The notes under the pieces are model-generated. The model was not told the DNA's origin and ran no database searches. It was given only the letters and a program-made list of their open reading frames with translations. The position numbers and the translations under genes are program-made. A stretch of 64,000 nt of DNA from Cupriavidus lacunae (GTDB lineage Bacteria; Pseudomonadota; Gammaproteobacteria; Burkholderiales; Burkholderiaceae), in contig NZ_QKWJ01000007.1 in assembly GCF_003353055.1 (NCBI RefSeq), forward strand, positions 62,001-126,000, written 5' to 3'. How positions within the stretch are numbered: position 1 is the stretch's first letter; each line of letters begins with the position of its first letter. Shown one piece after another: positions 26,552-35,788 of the stretch.

Positions 26552-28027
26552 TCAGTTGAACCAATGTTCCCGTGCTTTCATGATCAGCGACTTGGCTTCT
26601 TCCTCGCTGACACCGGTCATCTCGACCAGCTCGTCCACGGCCAGTTCGGCCAGGTCGTCACGCGTATGGATATCGCCTTCGGCCAGCTTGCCGATCAATT
26701 CCGGGTTGAGGCCGTCGAGCGAGCGCAGATCCTGCGACACCTCTTCCACCTTTTCTTCCCGGGCCAGTTCCATCGTCAGGAGCGCATCACGCGCGCGATT
26801 GCGCAGCTCGTTGACGGTGTCTTCGTCAAAGGCCTCGATCTCCATCATTTCACTGATGGGGACATAAGCCACTTCTTCCAGCGTGGAGAAGCCTTCCTCG
26901 ATCAGGATGTCGGCAACTTCCTCATCCACGTCCAGCTTGGACATGAACAGCTTGCGCACGACATCGCTCTCTTCGGCCTGCTTCTGCGCCGATTCTTCCT
27001 GCGTCATGATGTTGATCTGCCAGCCGGTCAGCTCGGACGCCAGGCGCACGTTCTGACCACTGCGGCCGATGGAGACGGCGAGGTTTTCCTCGTCGACCAC
27101 CACGTCCATGCTGTGCTTCTCTTCATCCACCACGATCGACTGCACTTGCGCCGGCGCCAGCGCGCCGATCACGAATTGCGCCGGGTCTTCCGACCACAGC
27201 ACGATGTCCACCGCCTCGCCGCCGATCTCGTTGCGCACCGCGGTGACGCGCGTGCCACGCACGCCCACGCAGGTGCCGATCGGGTCGATGCGCTTGTCAT
27301 GCGCGACCACGGCGATCTTGGCGCGCACGCCCGGATCGCGGGCAGCCGCCTTGATCTCCAGCAGGCCCTCTTCCATTTCCGGCACTTCGTTCTCGAAGAG
27401 CTTGATCAGGAACTCGGGCGCGGTGCGCGACAGTTCGATCTGCGGGCCGCGCGCGGCGCGGTCCACATTCAGGATATATGCACGCACACGGTCGCCCGTA
27501 CGCAGGTTTTCCTTGGGGATGATCTGGTCGCGGGCCAGCAGCGCTTCCACGCGTCCGGATTCGACGATCAGGCCCTTCTTGTCGGCGCGCTTGACCGTGC
27601 CGGTCATGATCTTCTCGCCGCGATCCAGGTAGTCGTTCAGGATCTGCTCGCGCTCGGCGTCGCGGATGCGCTGCAGGATCACCTGCTTGGCAGCCTGCGC
27701 GCCGATGCGGCCGAACTCGACCGACTCGATCTGCTGCTCGATATAGTCGTCCAGCTCAATGCTGGGGTTTTCCTCGCGGGCCTCGAACAGCAGGATCTGC
27801 TTGTCCGGTTCCTGCAGACCCAGCTCGTCGGGAACGACCAGCCAGCGGCGGAAGGTTTCATGCTCGCCCGACTCGCGATCGATCGCGACACGGATATCCA
27901 CGTCTTCCTCGAAACGCTTCTTGGTGGCCGAGGCGAGCGCCGCCTCCAGGGCACCGAATACCACATCCTTGTCGACGTTCTTCTCACGCGCAAGCGCATC
28001 GACGAGCAACAGAACTTCGCGGCTCAT
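26552..28027 (-). CDS. nusA: transcription termination/antitermination factor NusA
   Basis: A 491-residue protein with the N-terminal polymerase-binding domain, an S1 domain (near 135-200), two KH domains ([20 protein letters not shown] and [19 protein letters not shown]) and two C-terminal acidic repeats ending [13 protein letters not shown]. It binds RNA polymerase and nascent RNA and controls pausing, termination and rRNA antitermination. Its ATG overlaps the end of rimP by four bases. Confidence 0.97.
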   Translation of the reverse strand: MSREVLLLVDALAREKNVDKDVVFGALEAALASATKKRFEEDVDIRVAIDRESGEHETFRRWLVVPDELGLQEPDKQILLFEAREENPSIELDDYIEQQIESVEFGRIGAQAAKQVILQRIRDAEREQILNDYLDRGEKIMTGTVKRADKKGLIVESGRVEALLARDQIIPKENLRTGDRVRAYILNVDRAARGPQIELSRTAPEFLIKLFENEVPEMEEGLLEIKAAARDPGVRAKIAVVAHDKRIDPIGTCVGVRGTRVTAVRNEIGGEAVDIVLWSEDPAQFVIGALAPAQVQSIVVDEEKHSMDVVVDEENLAVSIGRSGQNVRLASELTGWQINIMTQEESAQKQAEESDVVRKLFMSKLDVDEEVADILIEEGFSTLEEVAYVPISEMMEIEAFDEDTVNELRNRARDALLTMELAREEKVEEVSQDLRSLDGLNPELIGKLAEGDIHTRDDLAELAVDELVEMTGVSEEEAKSLIMKAREHWFN

Positions 28028-28512
28028 TGCTTGTTCCCTTTTCTTTGATTTCCTTTGAAGTCGATCACCGGCACCAGGCGTGCCTTGTCGACATCGGATA
28101 CGGCAAATTCCAGCAGCGCCGGGCCATCTTTGCCCTCGAACTCCAGGCCAATCTTCTCCTCGCCCGCCGCGCCGGTGGGCTCGCGCAGGATGCCTGTGAA
28201 GTTCTTCTGTCCGTTGACGGGCAGGCGCAGCGTCACGCGCACCTCCTCGCCGGCAAAGCGGATGAAATCGGCCAGCTTCTTCAGCGGCCGGTCCAGTCCG
28301 GGCGACGAGACCTCGAGGCGTTCGTAGTCGACGTTCTCGACCGTGAACACGTGGGTGAGCTGGCGGCTCACCTTTTCACAATCCTCGATGGCAATGCCGG
28401 TTTCAGGCTGATCGATATAGACACGCAGCAATCCAGCCGGGGCACGCTCGAGCTCGACCAGCTCATATCCCATGCCGCTAAGGGTGGTTTCGATCAAATC
28501 TGCCAGATGCAC
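28024..28512 (-). CDS. rimP: ribosome maturation factor RimP
   Basis: A 162-residue protein starting from GTG 28512 ([20 protein letters not shown]). The core motif [18 protein letters not shown] is present, followed by the Sm-like C-terminal domain. RimP assists 30S assembly. It is the first gene of the operon; the metY tRNA gene often found before rimP in enterobacteria is absent. The stop overlaps the nusA start. Confidence 0.94.
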   Translation of the reverse strand: MHLADLIETTLSGMGYELVELERAPAGLLRVYIDQPETGIAIEDCEKVSRQLTHVFTVENVDYERLEVSSPGLDRPLKKLADFIRFAGEEVRVTLRLPVNGQKNFTGILREPTGAAGEEKIGLEFEGKDGPALLEFAVSDVDKARLVPVIDFKGNQRKGNKQ

Positions 28513-28642
28513 TGTTATCCCGAGTAATGGCCATCAACACCGCGGCAGGCAAACCCGCCGGTGCCGTCCGGGACGACCCTGCTGCAGCCCTGCCTGTCCG
28601 CCATCCCCCCGCCCCAGCGGAGAGAACCGAAAAACGGGCGAA

Positions 28643-28695
28643 CCAAAAAAAAATGGGCGCAATGCCCATCATTCGCCCATCCTCGACGAGGATGG
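28643..28695 (-). terminator. tandem hairpins with T-run ending the scpB-rluB transcript
   Basis: Read on the minus strand, a 9-bp stem CCATCCTCG / CGAGGATGG (28677-28695) is followed by a second stem ATGGGC / GCCCAT (28653-28669) and then a run of nine or more T residues. It lies about 120 bases after the rluB stop and upstream of rimP. Confidence 0.85.
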
Positions 28696-28813
28696 CTTTT
28701 TGAATAGACTTGAATTATACGCGGATTATGTCGAAAAGGCAAAAGCCAGACATTTCCGCACACTGCACGCGGCGCCAGCGGGCATTCTGCCCGCCGTGCG
28801 CCGCAATCAGCGC

Positions 28814-30715
28814 TTATCGGTTGCCGCCGCGGTTGCCACCGCGATTGCCGCCACCACCACCGCCACCACCGCCGCCGCCACGCGGCGAGCGGTTACCACC
28901 CGGCTTCGCCGCCTTCGGCATCACATTGCCATTGGCTTCGCCACCGCCGCGGCGCGGCTTGCCCTGGCCTTGACCCTGGCCCTGGCCGCCTTGACCGCGC
29001 ATGCCACCCATGCCGCCCATGCCGCCCATGCCGGCACCACCGCGCCCCTGGCGCGCGCCGGTACCGCGCCCGCCGCCCAGGTTGGCCGCGTGCGAGGTCA
29101 GCAAGGTCGGGCCGTGGCTGATATAGCCCATTGACGTCTTCATCGGATCCGGCTGGCTGCTGCGGCTGCCGCCGCGGGCACCGCCCTGGTCGAAGCGCGG
29201 CAGGCCGTCCATGCCCGTGGGCATCGGCATGCCGGCAATCGCGGCTTCGGTACGCTGCTTGCGCCCGCCGACCTTGGTGGCGCCCCTGGGTGCCTGCTCG
29301 CCCTTGCCGGGCACCTTCAGGCCGACACCGGCCATCAGCGCCTTGACGTCATTCGGCTCCACTTCCTGCCAGCGGCCGCGCTTGAGGCCGCGCGGCAGCA
29401 GGAACTGGCCGTAGCGGGTGCGGATCAGGCGCGACACGGTCAGGCCGACCGCCTCGAACATGCGGCGCACTTCACGGTTGCGGCCTTCGGTCAGGGCCAC
29501 GTGGTACCACTGGTTGACGCCTTCGCCACCGCCGTCGGCAATGCGCAGGAAGTTGGCCTCGCCGTCGTCGAGCTTGATGCCGTGCAGCAGGCGCTGGCGG
29601 TCGGCTTCGGCCAGCTCGCCCAGCGTGCGCACCGCGTACTCGCGCTCCACGCCGTAGCGCGGGTGCATGAAGCGGTTGGCAATGTCACCCGACGTGGTGA
29701 AGATCAGCAGGCCTTCGGTGTTGAAGTCCAGGCGGCCCACCGCGACCCACTTGCCGGTCTTGATGCGCGGCAGGCTGTCGAACACGGTCGGACGGCCTTC
29801 CGGATCGGACTGACTGACGATCTCGCCGGCGGGCTTGTGGTACAGCAGCACGCGCGGCGGCTTGGTCGACACCTTGCGGTGGATCAGCTTGCCGTTCACG
29901 CGAACCTGGTCGGCCGGCAGGATGCGCTGGCCGATGTGCGCCGGCAATCCGTTGACCGAGACCCGGCCCTGCAGGATCAGCTCTTCCATCTCGCGGCGCG
30001 AGCCCAGCCCGCCCTCGGCCAGCACCTTGTGCAGCTTGGGCGCGTCGTCGTCAGCCGACAGCTCGCGCACCGGCTTGGCCTTGGTGCGCGGGATCACGGT
30101 GTCTTCGCTGTCGTACTGCTCGGAGATCACGAAGCGGAACAGGTCTTCGCTGCCCGCCGCGGTCTTGTCTGCGCCGGCCGGGGCCTTGCGCGGTGCCTGC
30201 GGCTTGCCGCCCTCCTTGCGTCGCCCCTGCTGGCGCGCGCCGGCGCCCTGGGCCTCGCCAGGCGCTGCCGCCTTGCCGGTGCGCTGGCCCGGCTTGCGCT
30301 TGCGGCCGGGCTGCTCCGGCTTGTCGGTGCCTTCGGCCCTGGCCGCGCGGTCCACCTTGTCTGCCTTGCTGCTGCCCTGGCCGCCCTGGTTGCCCTGGCC
30401 GCCTTCACCCTGCCCCGTCTTGCGCTTGCCGCGGCCTCGCTGGCCACCACGCGCGCCGCCCGCCGCCTGTGCGGCACCCGGCTCACCGGCTTCGCCCTGG
30501 CCGCCGGCGCTGGCGCCTTCGGCACCCTCGGTGCGGTCCTGCGCCTGGCGGCGCGATGCCACCAGGTTCCTCAGCCCGCGGCGCAGCCCCTTGCGGCGGG
30601 GCGCGGCTTCGCTGCCCGATCCGGGTTCTGCGGCGCCGGTGTCGGCGGATGCGCCCGCGTTGCGGGCGTCTTGCTCAACGGAATCAGACAAGATATTCAC
30701 TATCGGATGTTGCAT
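28814..30715 (-). CDS. rluB: 23S rRNA pseudouridine synthase RluB with long disordered tails
   Basis: A 633-residue protein, about twice the length of E. coli RluB. The central part has an S4 RNA-binding domain ([20 protein letters not shown]) and the RsuA/RluB catalytic region with [11 protein letters not shown] holding the catalytic Asp. Residues 1-220 are rich in Gly, Ala, Arg, Lys and Gln. The C-terminal 130 residues are Gly-rich, with GGMGG repeats, a run of 11 Gly and [12 protein letters not shown] at the very end. It modifies U2605 of 23S rRNA in E. coli. It starts five bases after scpB stops, so the two are cotranscribed. Confidence 0.92.
   Translation of the reverse strand: MQHPIVNILSDSVEQDARNAGASADTGAAEPGSGSEAAPRRKGLRRGLRNLVASRRQAQDRTEGAEGASAGGQGEAGEPGAAQAAGGARGGQRGRGKRKTGQGEGGQGNQGGQGSSKADKVDRAARAEGTDKPEQPGRKRKPGQRTGKAAAPGEAQGAGARQQGRRKEGGKPQAPRKAPAGADKTAAGSEDLFRFVISEQYDSEDTVIPRTKAKPVRELSADDDAPKLHKVLAEGGLGSRREMEELILQGRVSVNGLPAHIGQRILPADQVRVNGKLIHRKVSTKPPRVLLYHKPAGEIVSQSDPEGRPTVFDSLPRIKTGKWVAVGRLDFNTEGLLIFTTSGDIANRFMHPRYGVEREYAVRTLGELAEADRQRLLHGIKLDDGEANFLRIADGGGEGVNQWYHVALTEGRNREVRRMFEAVGLTVSRLIRTRYGQFLLPRGLKRGRWQEVEPNDVKALMAGVGLKVPGKGEQAPRGATKVGGRKQRTEAAIAGMPMPTGMDGLPRFDQGGARGGSRSSQPDPMKTSMGYISHGPTLLTSHAANLGGGRGTGARQGRGGAGMGGMGGMGGMRGQGGQGQGQGQGKPRRGGGEANGNVMPKAAKPGGNRSPRGGGGGGGGGGGNRGGNRGGNR
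28817..28885. repeat. low-complexity repeat coding RGG-like tail of RluB
   Basis: Three tandem GGNR units and a glycine run are encoded by a GC-rich near-repeat (units of GGTTGCCACCGC type on the plus strand). Slippage here would change tail length. Confidence 0.7.
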
Positions 30716-30720
30716 GTTGT

Positions 30721-31569
30721 TCAGTTCGGCACGCGCTCGTCGTGCTCGCTCGGGTGCGGCGGAATGCCGTCGTCGGGCAGTTCGCCCCGCGCCCCGTCCG
30801 GATTGGGTGCGGCTGGTTCGGTGGAATCGTTCGAATCAGCCTCGTCAGCCGCCGGTTGCAGCGGCCGCACGTCGAAGCCATTGGCGCCTTCGTCCATCGG
30901 ACTGGCCTCGTCGGCTTGATTCTCGCCAGACGCTTCGGCCGCCGCCGGGGTGGCCGGCTCGGCAAAAGCTTCTTCGTCGGCACTGGCCGGCTTGTTCGCC
31001 GCCAGGTCTTCAAAATTGATCGCCTGCTGCTCCAGCAAGGTTGCCTGCGCCTGTGCCTGGGCGTCTTCCAGCGGCGGCAGTTCGTCCAGCGTGCGCAGGC
31101 CAAGGTCGTCCAGGAACGCCTTGGTGGTGGCATACAGCGCGGGCCGGCCGGGCACGTCGCGGTGGCCGATCACCTCGATCCAGCTGCGGTCCTCCAGCTT
31201 CTTGATGACTTCCGTGCTGACGGTCACGCCCCGGATTTCCTCGATATCGCCCCGGGTCACGGGCTGGCGATAGGCAATGATCGCCAGGGTTTCCATCACG
31301 GCGCGCGAATACTTCGGCGGCTTTTCCGGATTCAGGCGGTCGAGGTATTCCCGCATTTCCGGCCGGCTCTGGAAGCGCCAGCCGCTGGCCAGCGCCACCA
31401 GTTCCACGCCGCGCGGCCGCCAGTCCTGGCGCAGTTCCTCGAGCAGCACGCGGATGGTGTCTGCGCCGACGTCGTCGTCAAACAGTCGCCGCAGATCATT
31501 GACGCGCAACGGTTCCTGCGCGCAGATCAGCGCCGTCTCGAGGACGACCTTCGCCTCTTGGGTATTCAT
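30721..31569 (-). CDS. scpB: chromosome segregation and condensation protein ScpB
   Basis: A 282-residue protein. The tandem winged-helix ScpB core occupies residues 1-190 ([19 protein letters not shown], then [20 protein letters not shown] and [19 protein letters not shown]). The last 90 residues are acidic and Ala-rich, likely disordered. ScpB works with ScpA and SMC in chromosome compaction. scpA is not adjacent, unlike in many Firmicutes. It precedes rluB by five bases, a pairing common in proteobacteria. Confidence 0.95.
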   Translation of the reverse strand: MNTQEAKVVLETALICAQEPLRVNDLRRLFDDDVGADTIRVLLEELRQDWRPRGVELVALASGWRFQSRPEMREYLDRLNPEKPPKYSRAVMETLAIIAYRQPVTRGDIEEIRGVTVSTEVIKKLEDRSWIEVIGHRDVPGRPALYATTKAFLDDLGLRTLDELPPLEDAQAQAQATLLEQQAINFEDLAANKPASADEEAFAEPATPAAAEASGENQADEASPMDEGANGFDVRPLQPAADEADSNDSTEPAAPNPDGARGELPDDGIPPHPSEHDERVPN

Positions 31570-32160
31570 GTTGATGGTGTGCAGCCTGTCTTTGCACCTG
31601 CTCCCGGACGGATCCGGGGCACCGGAGATTTTGGATACAGCGGTGCGAAAGCCACCGCCATCTCATTGCGCAGCGAGCCGGATACCTGCTGCATCCAAGC
31701 CGTGCACTTCCCTTTCTTTGCATCGAGTTGCCGGGTCGTTCCGACAGGAGATCGTCCGCATACCGTCATGGACCGGCCAGCGAACCTCTTGCGTCGCGCA
31801 TCCGCACACAACGGACGTCGCTGTCAGCGAACTGAACGCCTCGGACGCAAGAAAAAAACGGATATCGGGAGCAAGGCCGGCATCTACAACACCACGGGGC
31901 CAGCCGGACTTTTGAACCAGATCTTTTGAACCGGATGGACCGCGGGGGCGGGACGGGCATCGAAAACCTTCCGCTTCCCTTGTCCTGAGCGCGCCTTCTG
32001 GTATGAAGGCCGCCTGGCGCTGCTCGCCACTGCTTACCGCGGCCTGTCTGACTCCGCGCGATACCGCAATGTTGGCGATTGTATGGCATTCCCGCCTCTG
32101 CCTGCAACCATCATCCGTTGTCCATGCGGCGCCAACGCCTCAGAACAGTCCCAGACAGCA
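31570..32160. other. 590-base region without a supported gene
   Basis: This should hold the scpB promoter, but I could not fix a convincing -35/-10 pair. Short frames exist on both strands with no recognisable protein. One minus-strand frame (31566-31811) ends in a TGA overlapping the scpB start, which may be chance. No repeat or tRNA was seen. Confidence 0.5.
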
Positions 32161-32919
32161 TCAAAACACCAGACAGAACCCCTGCTCGGCCAGCGAATGT
32201 GGCAGCAGCACCGCTCGCGCAATGCCAAGGCCGCCAAACGCCATCACCGCGAGGCCTGCCCCCAGCCGCACGCCGCGACGCCGCGACAACAGCCGCAGAT
32301 AGCCCGACAGCCCGGACAAGACCAGCAGATTCGGCAGCGTGCCGAGCCCGAAAACCCCCATGACCAGCGCCCCGGAGCCCGCGTTGCCCGCCAGCAGCGC
32401 CAGCGTCAGCGCGCCATAGACCATGCCGCAGGGAACCAGCCCCCAGGCCAGCCCCACCCCATAGCGCCGCGCCAACCCGCCGCGCGCCCGCACGAATGCC
32501 GGCATGCCGCCGGCCAGGCGGCCCAGCCGCCGCGCCACGGCGGCACTGCCGCGCGCTGCCAGCCGTTCCAGCCAGTTCACGGTAAAGGTACTGCCGCGCA
32601 GCAGGCGCCAGCCGGACCACAGCAGCATCAGGCTGCCCACTCCGAACAGCCAGCGCTGCACCGGCAGATAATCCTGCTTCCATGCCGAAGCGCCGGCGGC
32701 GCCAAGGGCCGCGCCCAGCAGCATATAAGTCGAGATCCTGCCCATGTGCATCACCAACAACTCGACAAGCCAGCCGGCGCGGCTGCGCACCAGACTGACC
32801 GTCGCAGGCATTCCGCGCCGTTGTTCCGCCGCGAGGGCCACGCCACCGCACATCGCGGCACAGTGGACGCCGCCGAGCAAAGCCAGCAGGAAAACGCTGA
32901 TCAGCACCGCAAATGTCAA
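32161..32919 (-). CDS. TauE/SafE-like (DsbD_2) membrane protein of the cbb3 region
   Basis: A 252-residue protein with about six membrane helices. The first helix ends in GGVHCAAMCGG, where Cys20 and Cys24 could bind copper or take part in redox chemistry; the second half has WGLVPCGMVYGAL, giving a matching cysteine in the repeat. Proteins of this kind are often encoded beside ccoNOQP-ccoGHIS and may help copper or haem delivery to the oxidase. The start is TTG 32919 with GGGAG seven bases upstream. It is divergent from the FNR-type regulator gene. Confidence 0.82.
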   Translation of the reverse strand: MTFAVLISVFLLALLGGVHCAAMCGGVALAAEQRRGMPATVSLVRSRAGWLVELLVMHMGRISTYMLLGAALGAAGASAWKQDYLPVQRWLFGVGSLMLLWSGWRLLRGSTFTVNWLERLAARGSAAVARRLGRLAGGMPAFVRARGGLARRYGVGLAWGLVPCGMVYGALTLALLAGNAGSGALVMGVFGLGTLPNLLVLSGLSGYLRLLSRRRGVRLGAGLAVMAFGGLGIARAVLLPHSLAEQGFCLVF

Positions 32920-33024
32920 TTCTGTCTCCCTGCCGCATCACATCGCACGGTAAAATGTCCTAATCGCGCCCTCGCTGCCATTTCTAGCAGGTTCCAATTG
33001 CTCACCTCCATTCCCGTTACCGAG

Positions 33025-33723
33025 ATGTCGCCCCGTTGCTCCACGTGTGCGATGGGGCAGCTGTGCCTTCCGGTTGGCATGTCGCAGCAAGACCTCGCCA
33101 AGATGGACACGCTGGTGCAAGAGCGCATTCGCGTGCACAAGGGTGAAACCCTGTATCGCATGGGCGACCCGCTCACCGCCGTCTATGCCATCCGCTTCGG
33201 TACGCTCAAGACCCACGTCACCACCGAAGACGGCCGCTCGCAGATTACCGGTTTCCATCTGCCCGGTGAAATCGTCGGGCTTGACGGACTGGGCGAGATG
33301 CAGCACGCCTCCGATGCCGCCGCGCTGGAAGATACCGAGGTGTGCGTGGTCCGCATGAACGATCTGCAATCGCTGTCGTCAGACCTGCCATCGCTGCAGC
33401 AGCAGTTCCTGCGCCTGATGGGCAAGGAGATCACGCACGACCAGCTGATGCTGGTCACGCTCGGTTCGATGCGCGCCGAGGAACGCCTTGCCGCCTTCCT
33501 GATCAACCTGTCGGAGCGGCTGTCGGCACGCGGGTATTCTGCTTCCGAGTTCGTGATGCGCATGAGCCGCGAAGAGATCGGCAGCTACCTCGGGCTGAAG
33601 CTGGAAACCGTCAGCCGCCTGTTCTCCCGCTTTGCCGAAGCCGGCCTGATCCAGATCCGCCAGCGCCACGTCAAGCTGGTCGACATCGACGGCATCAAGC
33701 AACTCTACAGCCGTTCCTGCTGA
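33025..33723 (+). CDS. fnr: FNR-type oxygen-sensing transcriptional regulator (Crp/Fnr family)
   Basis: A 232-residue regulator. Cys5, Cys8 and Cys14 (CSTC then AMGQLC) give the C-x2-C-x5-C pattern of FNR proteins, and Cys106 in TEVCVVRM is the fourth ligand, so it should carry an oxygen-labile 4Fe-4S cluster. A cyclic-nucleotide-type beta roll and dimer helix follow, then the helix-turn-helix SREEIGSYLGLKLETVSRLF, with Glu, Ser and Arg at the FNR recognition positions. A TTG at 32998 would add nine residues and is a possible start. Its predicted sites TTGAT-N4-ATCAA occur before ccoN and ccoI in this window. Confidence 0.92.
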   Translation: MSPRCSTCAMGQLCLPVGMSQQDLAKMDTLVQERIRVHKGETLYRMGDPLTAVYAIRFGTLKTHVTTEDGRSQITGFHLPGEIVGLDGLGEMQHASDAAALEDTEVCVVRMNDLQSLSSDLPSLQQQFLRLMGKEITHDQLMLVTLGSMRAEERLAAFLINLSERLSARGYSASEFVMRMSREEIGSYLGLKLETVSRLFSRFAEAGLIQIRQRHVKLVDIDGIKQLYSRSC

Positions 33724-33733
33724 GCCACTGCCA

Positions 33734-33765
33734 CGCTGCCATCGCCGCATGCGGCGATGGCAGCG
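33734..33765. terminator. 32-bp perfect palindrome between convergent genes
   Basis: The two 16-base arms (core CCATCGCCGC / GCGGCGATGG) are fully complementary around a CA-TG centre. It lies 11 bases after the fnr stop and 7 bases before the stop of the opposing gene. There is no T-run, so termination could be structure-driven or rho-assisted; a protein-binding site is also possible. Confidence 0.55.
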
Positions 33766-33771
33766 CCAACC

Positions 33772-34017
33772 TCACTCCAGTTCGTCGGTGTCGCTGAGCC
33801 TCGTCGGCATGGTGTAGAGCGTCAGCCCGCTGGACAGCGCGCAGAACACCCATGCGACCAGGAAGCCGATGGTGTAGACCGATTCGCGCGACGCTTCGAT
33901 CGGATGCCCGAAGAAGTTCAGCTCGCCCGGATCCACCACGGAAAAGACCGTCGCAGTCGCCAGGCCGGCCATCAGGAACCCCGGCCAAAGTACCCACATC
34001 AGCCAGCGCAACCTCAT
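33772..34017 (-). CDS. small two-helix membrane protein at the end of the cco operon
   Basis: An 81-residue protein with helices at about 6-28 (MWVLWPGFLMAGLATATVFSV up to residue limits) and 51-72 (TIGFLVAWVFCALSSGLTLY). I do not recognise a named family. ATG 34017 overlaps the ccoH stop by four bases, so it is translated together with the cbb3 assembly genes and probably assists the oxidase. It is a small gene whose open frame could be misread as starting at 34203. Confidence 0.75.
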   Translation of the reverse strand: MRLRWLMWVLWPGFLMAGLATATVFSVVDPGELNFFGHPIEASRESVYTIGFLVAWVFCALSSGLTLYTMPTRLSDTDELE

Positions 34018-34223
34018 GGCTGCCTCGCAGGTGCAGTCTTGGGCGTCGTGGCCGCGGCCTTCTCCACCACCAGGCCATGGCGCGCCACACCCTGCACGGG
34101 CATGTCGGGGTGCGTTGACGCCAGCCAGATCGTCACGCCGCACGCCACCATGGCCACCAGCGGACCGCTCATCAGCAGCCACGGCCACGGTTCCTTCCAC
34201 CACGGATTCCCTTGCTGACTCAT
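34014..34223 (-). CDS. ccoH: short FixH/CcoH family protein
   Basis: A 69-residue protein beginning MSQQGNPWWKEPWPWLLMSG, with the FixH signature WWKEPWPW before a single membrane helix (16-40). FixH/CcoH proteins are usually 150 residues or more, with a periplasmic domain after the helix and a YYK-G motif; here that part is cut down to about 28 residues (VARHGLVVEK, then Ala/Thr/Pro). CcoH stabilises cbb3 oxidase. It may be a reduced but working form. Start ATG 34223; its stop overlaps the next gene. Confidence 0.8.
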   Translation of the reverse strand: MSQQGNPWWKEPWPWLLMSGPLVAMVACGVTIWLASTHPDMPVQGVARHGLVVEKAAATTPKTAPARQP

Positions 34224-34266
34224 CTTGCCCCCTTCATCTTGGCGACTACGTCCGAGTCCCCTAGCT

Positions 34267-35739
34267 TCACAAATCGCGCGGCACGATAAAACTGGTGGAT
34301 TGCCGGATTTCGGCATGCCCCCGCCCCGTGCCTTCGCTCGTTACTGTCACGCTGATCTTGTGCGTGCCCTGCGCCGCGGCCTCGACCGGCACGCGAATGC
34401 GGATCGGCAGCAACCGGTTGGAGGTCGGCGCCAGCGATTCCGCCTGCTTGTCGTACTCCACCGTCAGGTTCTTCAGCTCGTCGCTGTCGGCGCTCACACG
34501 GATCTGCATCGGCGCTTCAGTCGTGTTGATCAGCTGCAGGCGATAGACATTCTCGATCCAGCGCCCTTCCACTTCCCGGCCGAGCGCGCCGCGGTCGCGG
34601 ATGATGTCGACCTTCAACGGCGTGCGCAGCGCGATCGACGCGAGGAACCCGGCCAGCAGCGCGACCCAGACCACTGAATAGATGATCACGCGCGGACGCA
34701 GCAGCCGCTTGCGCGACGCCACGGCGGACAAGCCCTTGCGCATCGCGTTCTCCGAGGTGTACCGGATCAGGCCGCGCGGGTAGTCCATCTTGTCCATCAC
34801 CTGGTTGCACGCGTCGATACACGCGCCGCAGCCGATGCATTCATACTGCAGGCCATCGCGGATATCGATGCCCGTCGGACACACCTGCACGCAGATGCTG
34901 CAGTTGACGCAATCGCCCAGGCCCGCCTTGTGGTGGTCAGTCTTGCGCGAGCGGCTGCCGCGCGGCTCGCCGCGCCCGACGTCGTAGGTCACGACATAGG
35001 TATCGCGGTCCACCATCACGCTCTGGAAACGCGCATACGGGCACATGTACTTGCACACCTGCTCGCGCATGAAGCCCGCGTTGCCCCAGGTTGCGAACGC
35101 ATAGAACAGCATCCAGAACGCCTGCCACGGCCCCAGCGACAGGGCCAGCACCTCGCCGCCAAGTTCGCGGACCGGGGCGAAGTAGCCGATAAAGGTGAAG
35201 CCGGTCCAGAGCGCGATCAGCACCCACAGGAAGTGCTTGGTGGCTTTGATGCGAAACTTGCGCAGGCTCCACGGATCGCCATCGAGGCGGATGCGTGCGA
35301 TGCGGTCGCCTTCGACCCGCCGCTCGATCCACATGAAGATCTCGGTGTAGACCGTCTGCGGACACGCGTATCCGCAGAACAACCGGCCCGCGATCGCCGT
35401 GAACAGGAACAGCGCGAGCGCGGAGATGACCAGCAGCACCGCCAGGTAGATGACGTCCTGCGGCCACAGCACCAGCCCGAAAATATAGAACTTGCGCTCG
35501 CCAAGGTCGAACAGCACGGCCTGGCGGCCATTCCATTGGAGCCAGGGCGTGCCATAGTAGATCAACTGGGTCAGGATCACCATCCAGACCCGCCAACTGG
35601 AGAAGGCGCCCGTCACCGAGCGCGGATAGATCTTGCGGCGGACCTCGTAGAGCGTTTCGTCAGAGGTCTCGCCCGGCGCAGCGGCCGACCGTTGCAGGTC
35701 GGCCGCCCGGGCCCTTTCCTCAGTCCCGGGTGCGTTCAT
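34267..35739 (-). CDS. ccoG: cbb3 oxidase accessory protein CcoG (FixG/RdxA), Fe-S membrane protein
   Basis: A 490-residue protein with several membrane helices and ferredoxin-type motifs: GYACPQTVYTEIF, EQVCKYMCPYARFQ, then CVNCSICVQVCPTGID and CIGCGACIDACN, enough cysteines for two 4Fe-4S clusters, and an Ig-like C-terminal domain. CcoG reduces Cu(II) to Cu(I) for cbb3 assembly in Rhodobacter. ATG 35739 has GGGAGA eight bases upstream; ATG 35745 would sit too close. It lies between ccoP and ccoH. Confidence 0.95.
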   Translation of the reverse strand: MNAPGTEERARAADLQRSAAAPGETSDETLYEVRRKIYPRSVTGAFSSWRVWMVILTQLIYYGTPWLQWNGRQAVLFDLGERKFYIFGLVLWPQDVIYLAVLLVISALALFLFTAIAGRLFCGYACPQTVYTEIFMWIERRVEGDRIARIRLDGDPWSLRKFRIKATKHFLWVLIALWTGFTFIGYFAPVRELGGEVLALSLGPWQAFWMLFYAFATWGNAGFMREQVCKYMCPYARFQSVMVDRDTYVVTYDVGRGEPRGSRSRKTDHHKAGLGDCVNCSICVQVCPTGIDIRDGLQYECIGCGACIDACNQVMDKMDYPRGLIRYTSENAMRKGLSAVASRKRLLRPRVIIYSVVWVALLAGFLASIALRTPLKVDIIRDRGALGREVEGRWIENVYRLQLINTTEAPMQIRVSADSDELKNLTVEYDKQAESLAPTSNRLLPIRIRVPVEAAAQGTHKISVTVTSEGTGRGHAEIRQSTSFIVPRDL

Positions 35740-35788
35740 GAGCATGCTCTCCCGCGAGCCACCAGCGCCCGCTCACATGAGTCGTCGG

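Noticed and set aside
28513..28813. Possible initiator tRNA (metY) gene before rimP
   Set aside because: I looked for a cloverleaf and CCA-ended acceptor stem as in enterobacteria but found only the rluB terminator hairpins.
31566..31811. Small minus-strand frame whose stop overlaps the scpB start
   Set aside because: The ATGA overlap looks like coupling, but the protein has no recognisable feature or ribosome binding site and could be chance in a GC-rich region.
32083..33024. Upstream extension of the FNR-type gene
   Set aside because: The frame is open but runs opposite the TauE/SafE-like gene and yields Gln/Pro/Arg-rich sequence; FNR proteins start close to the Cys cluster.
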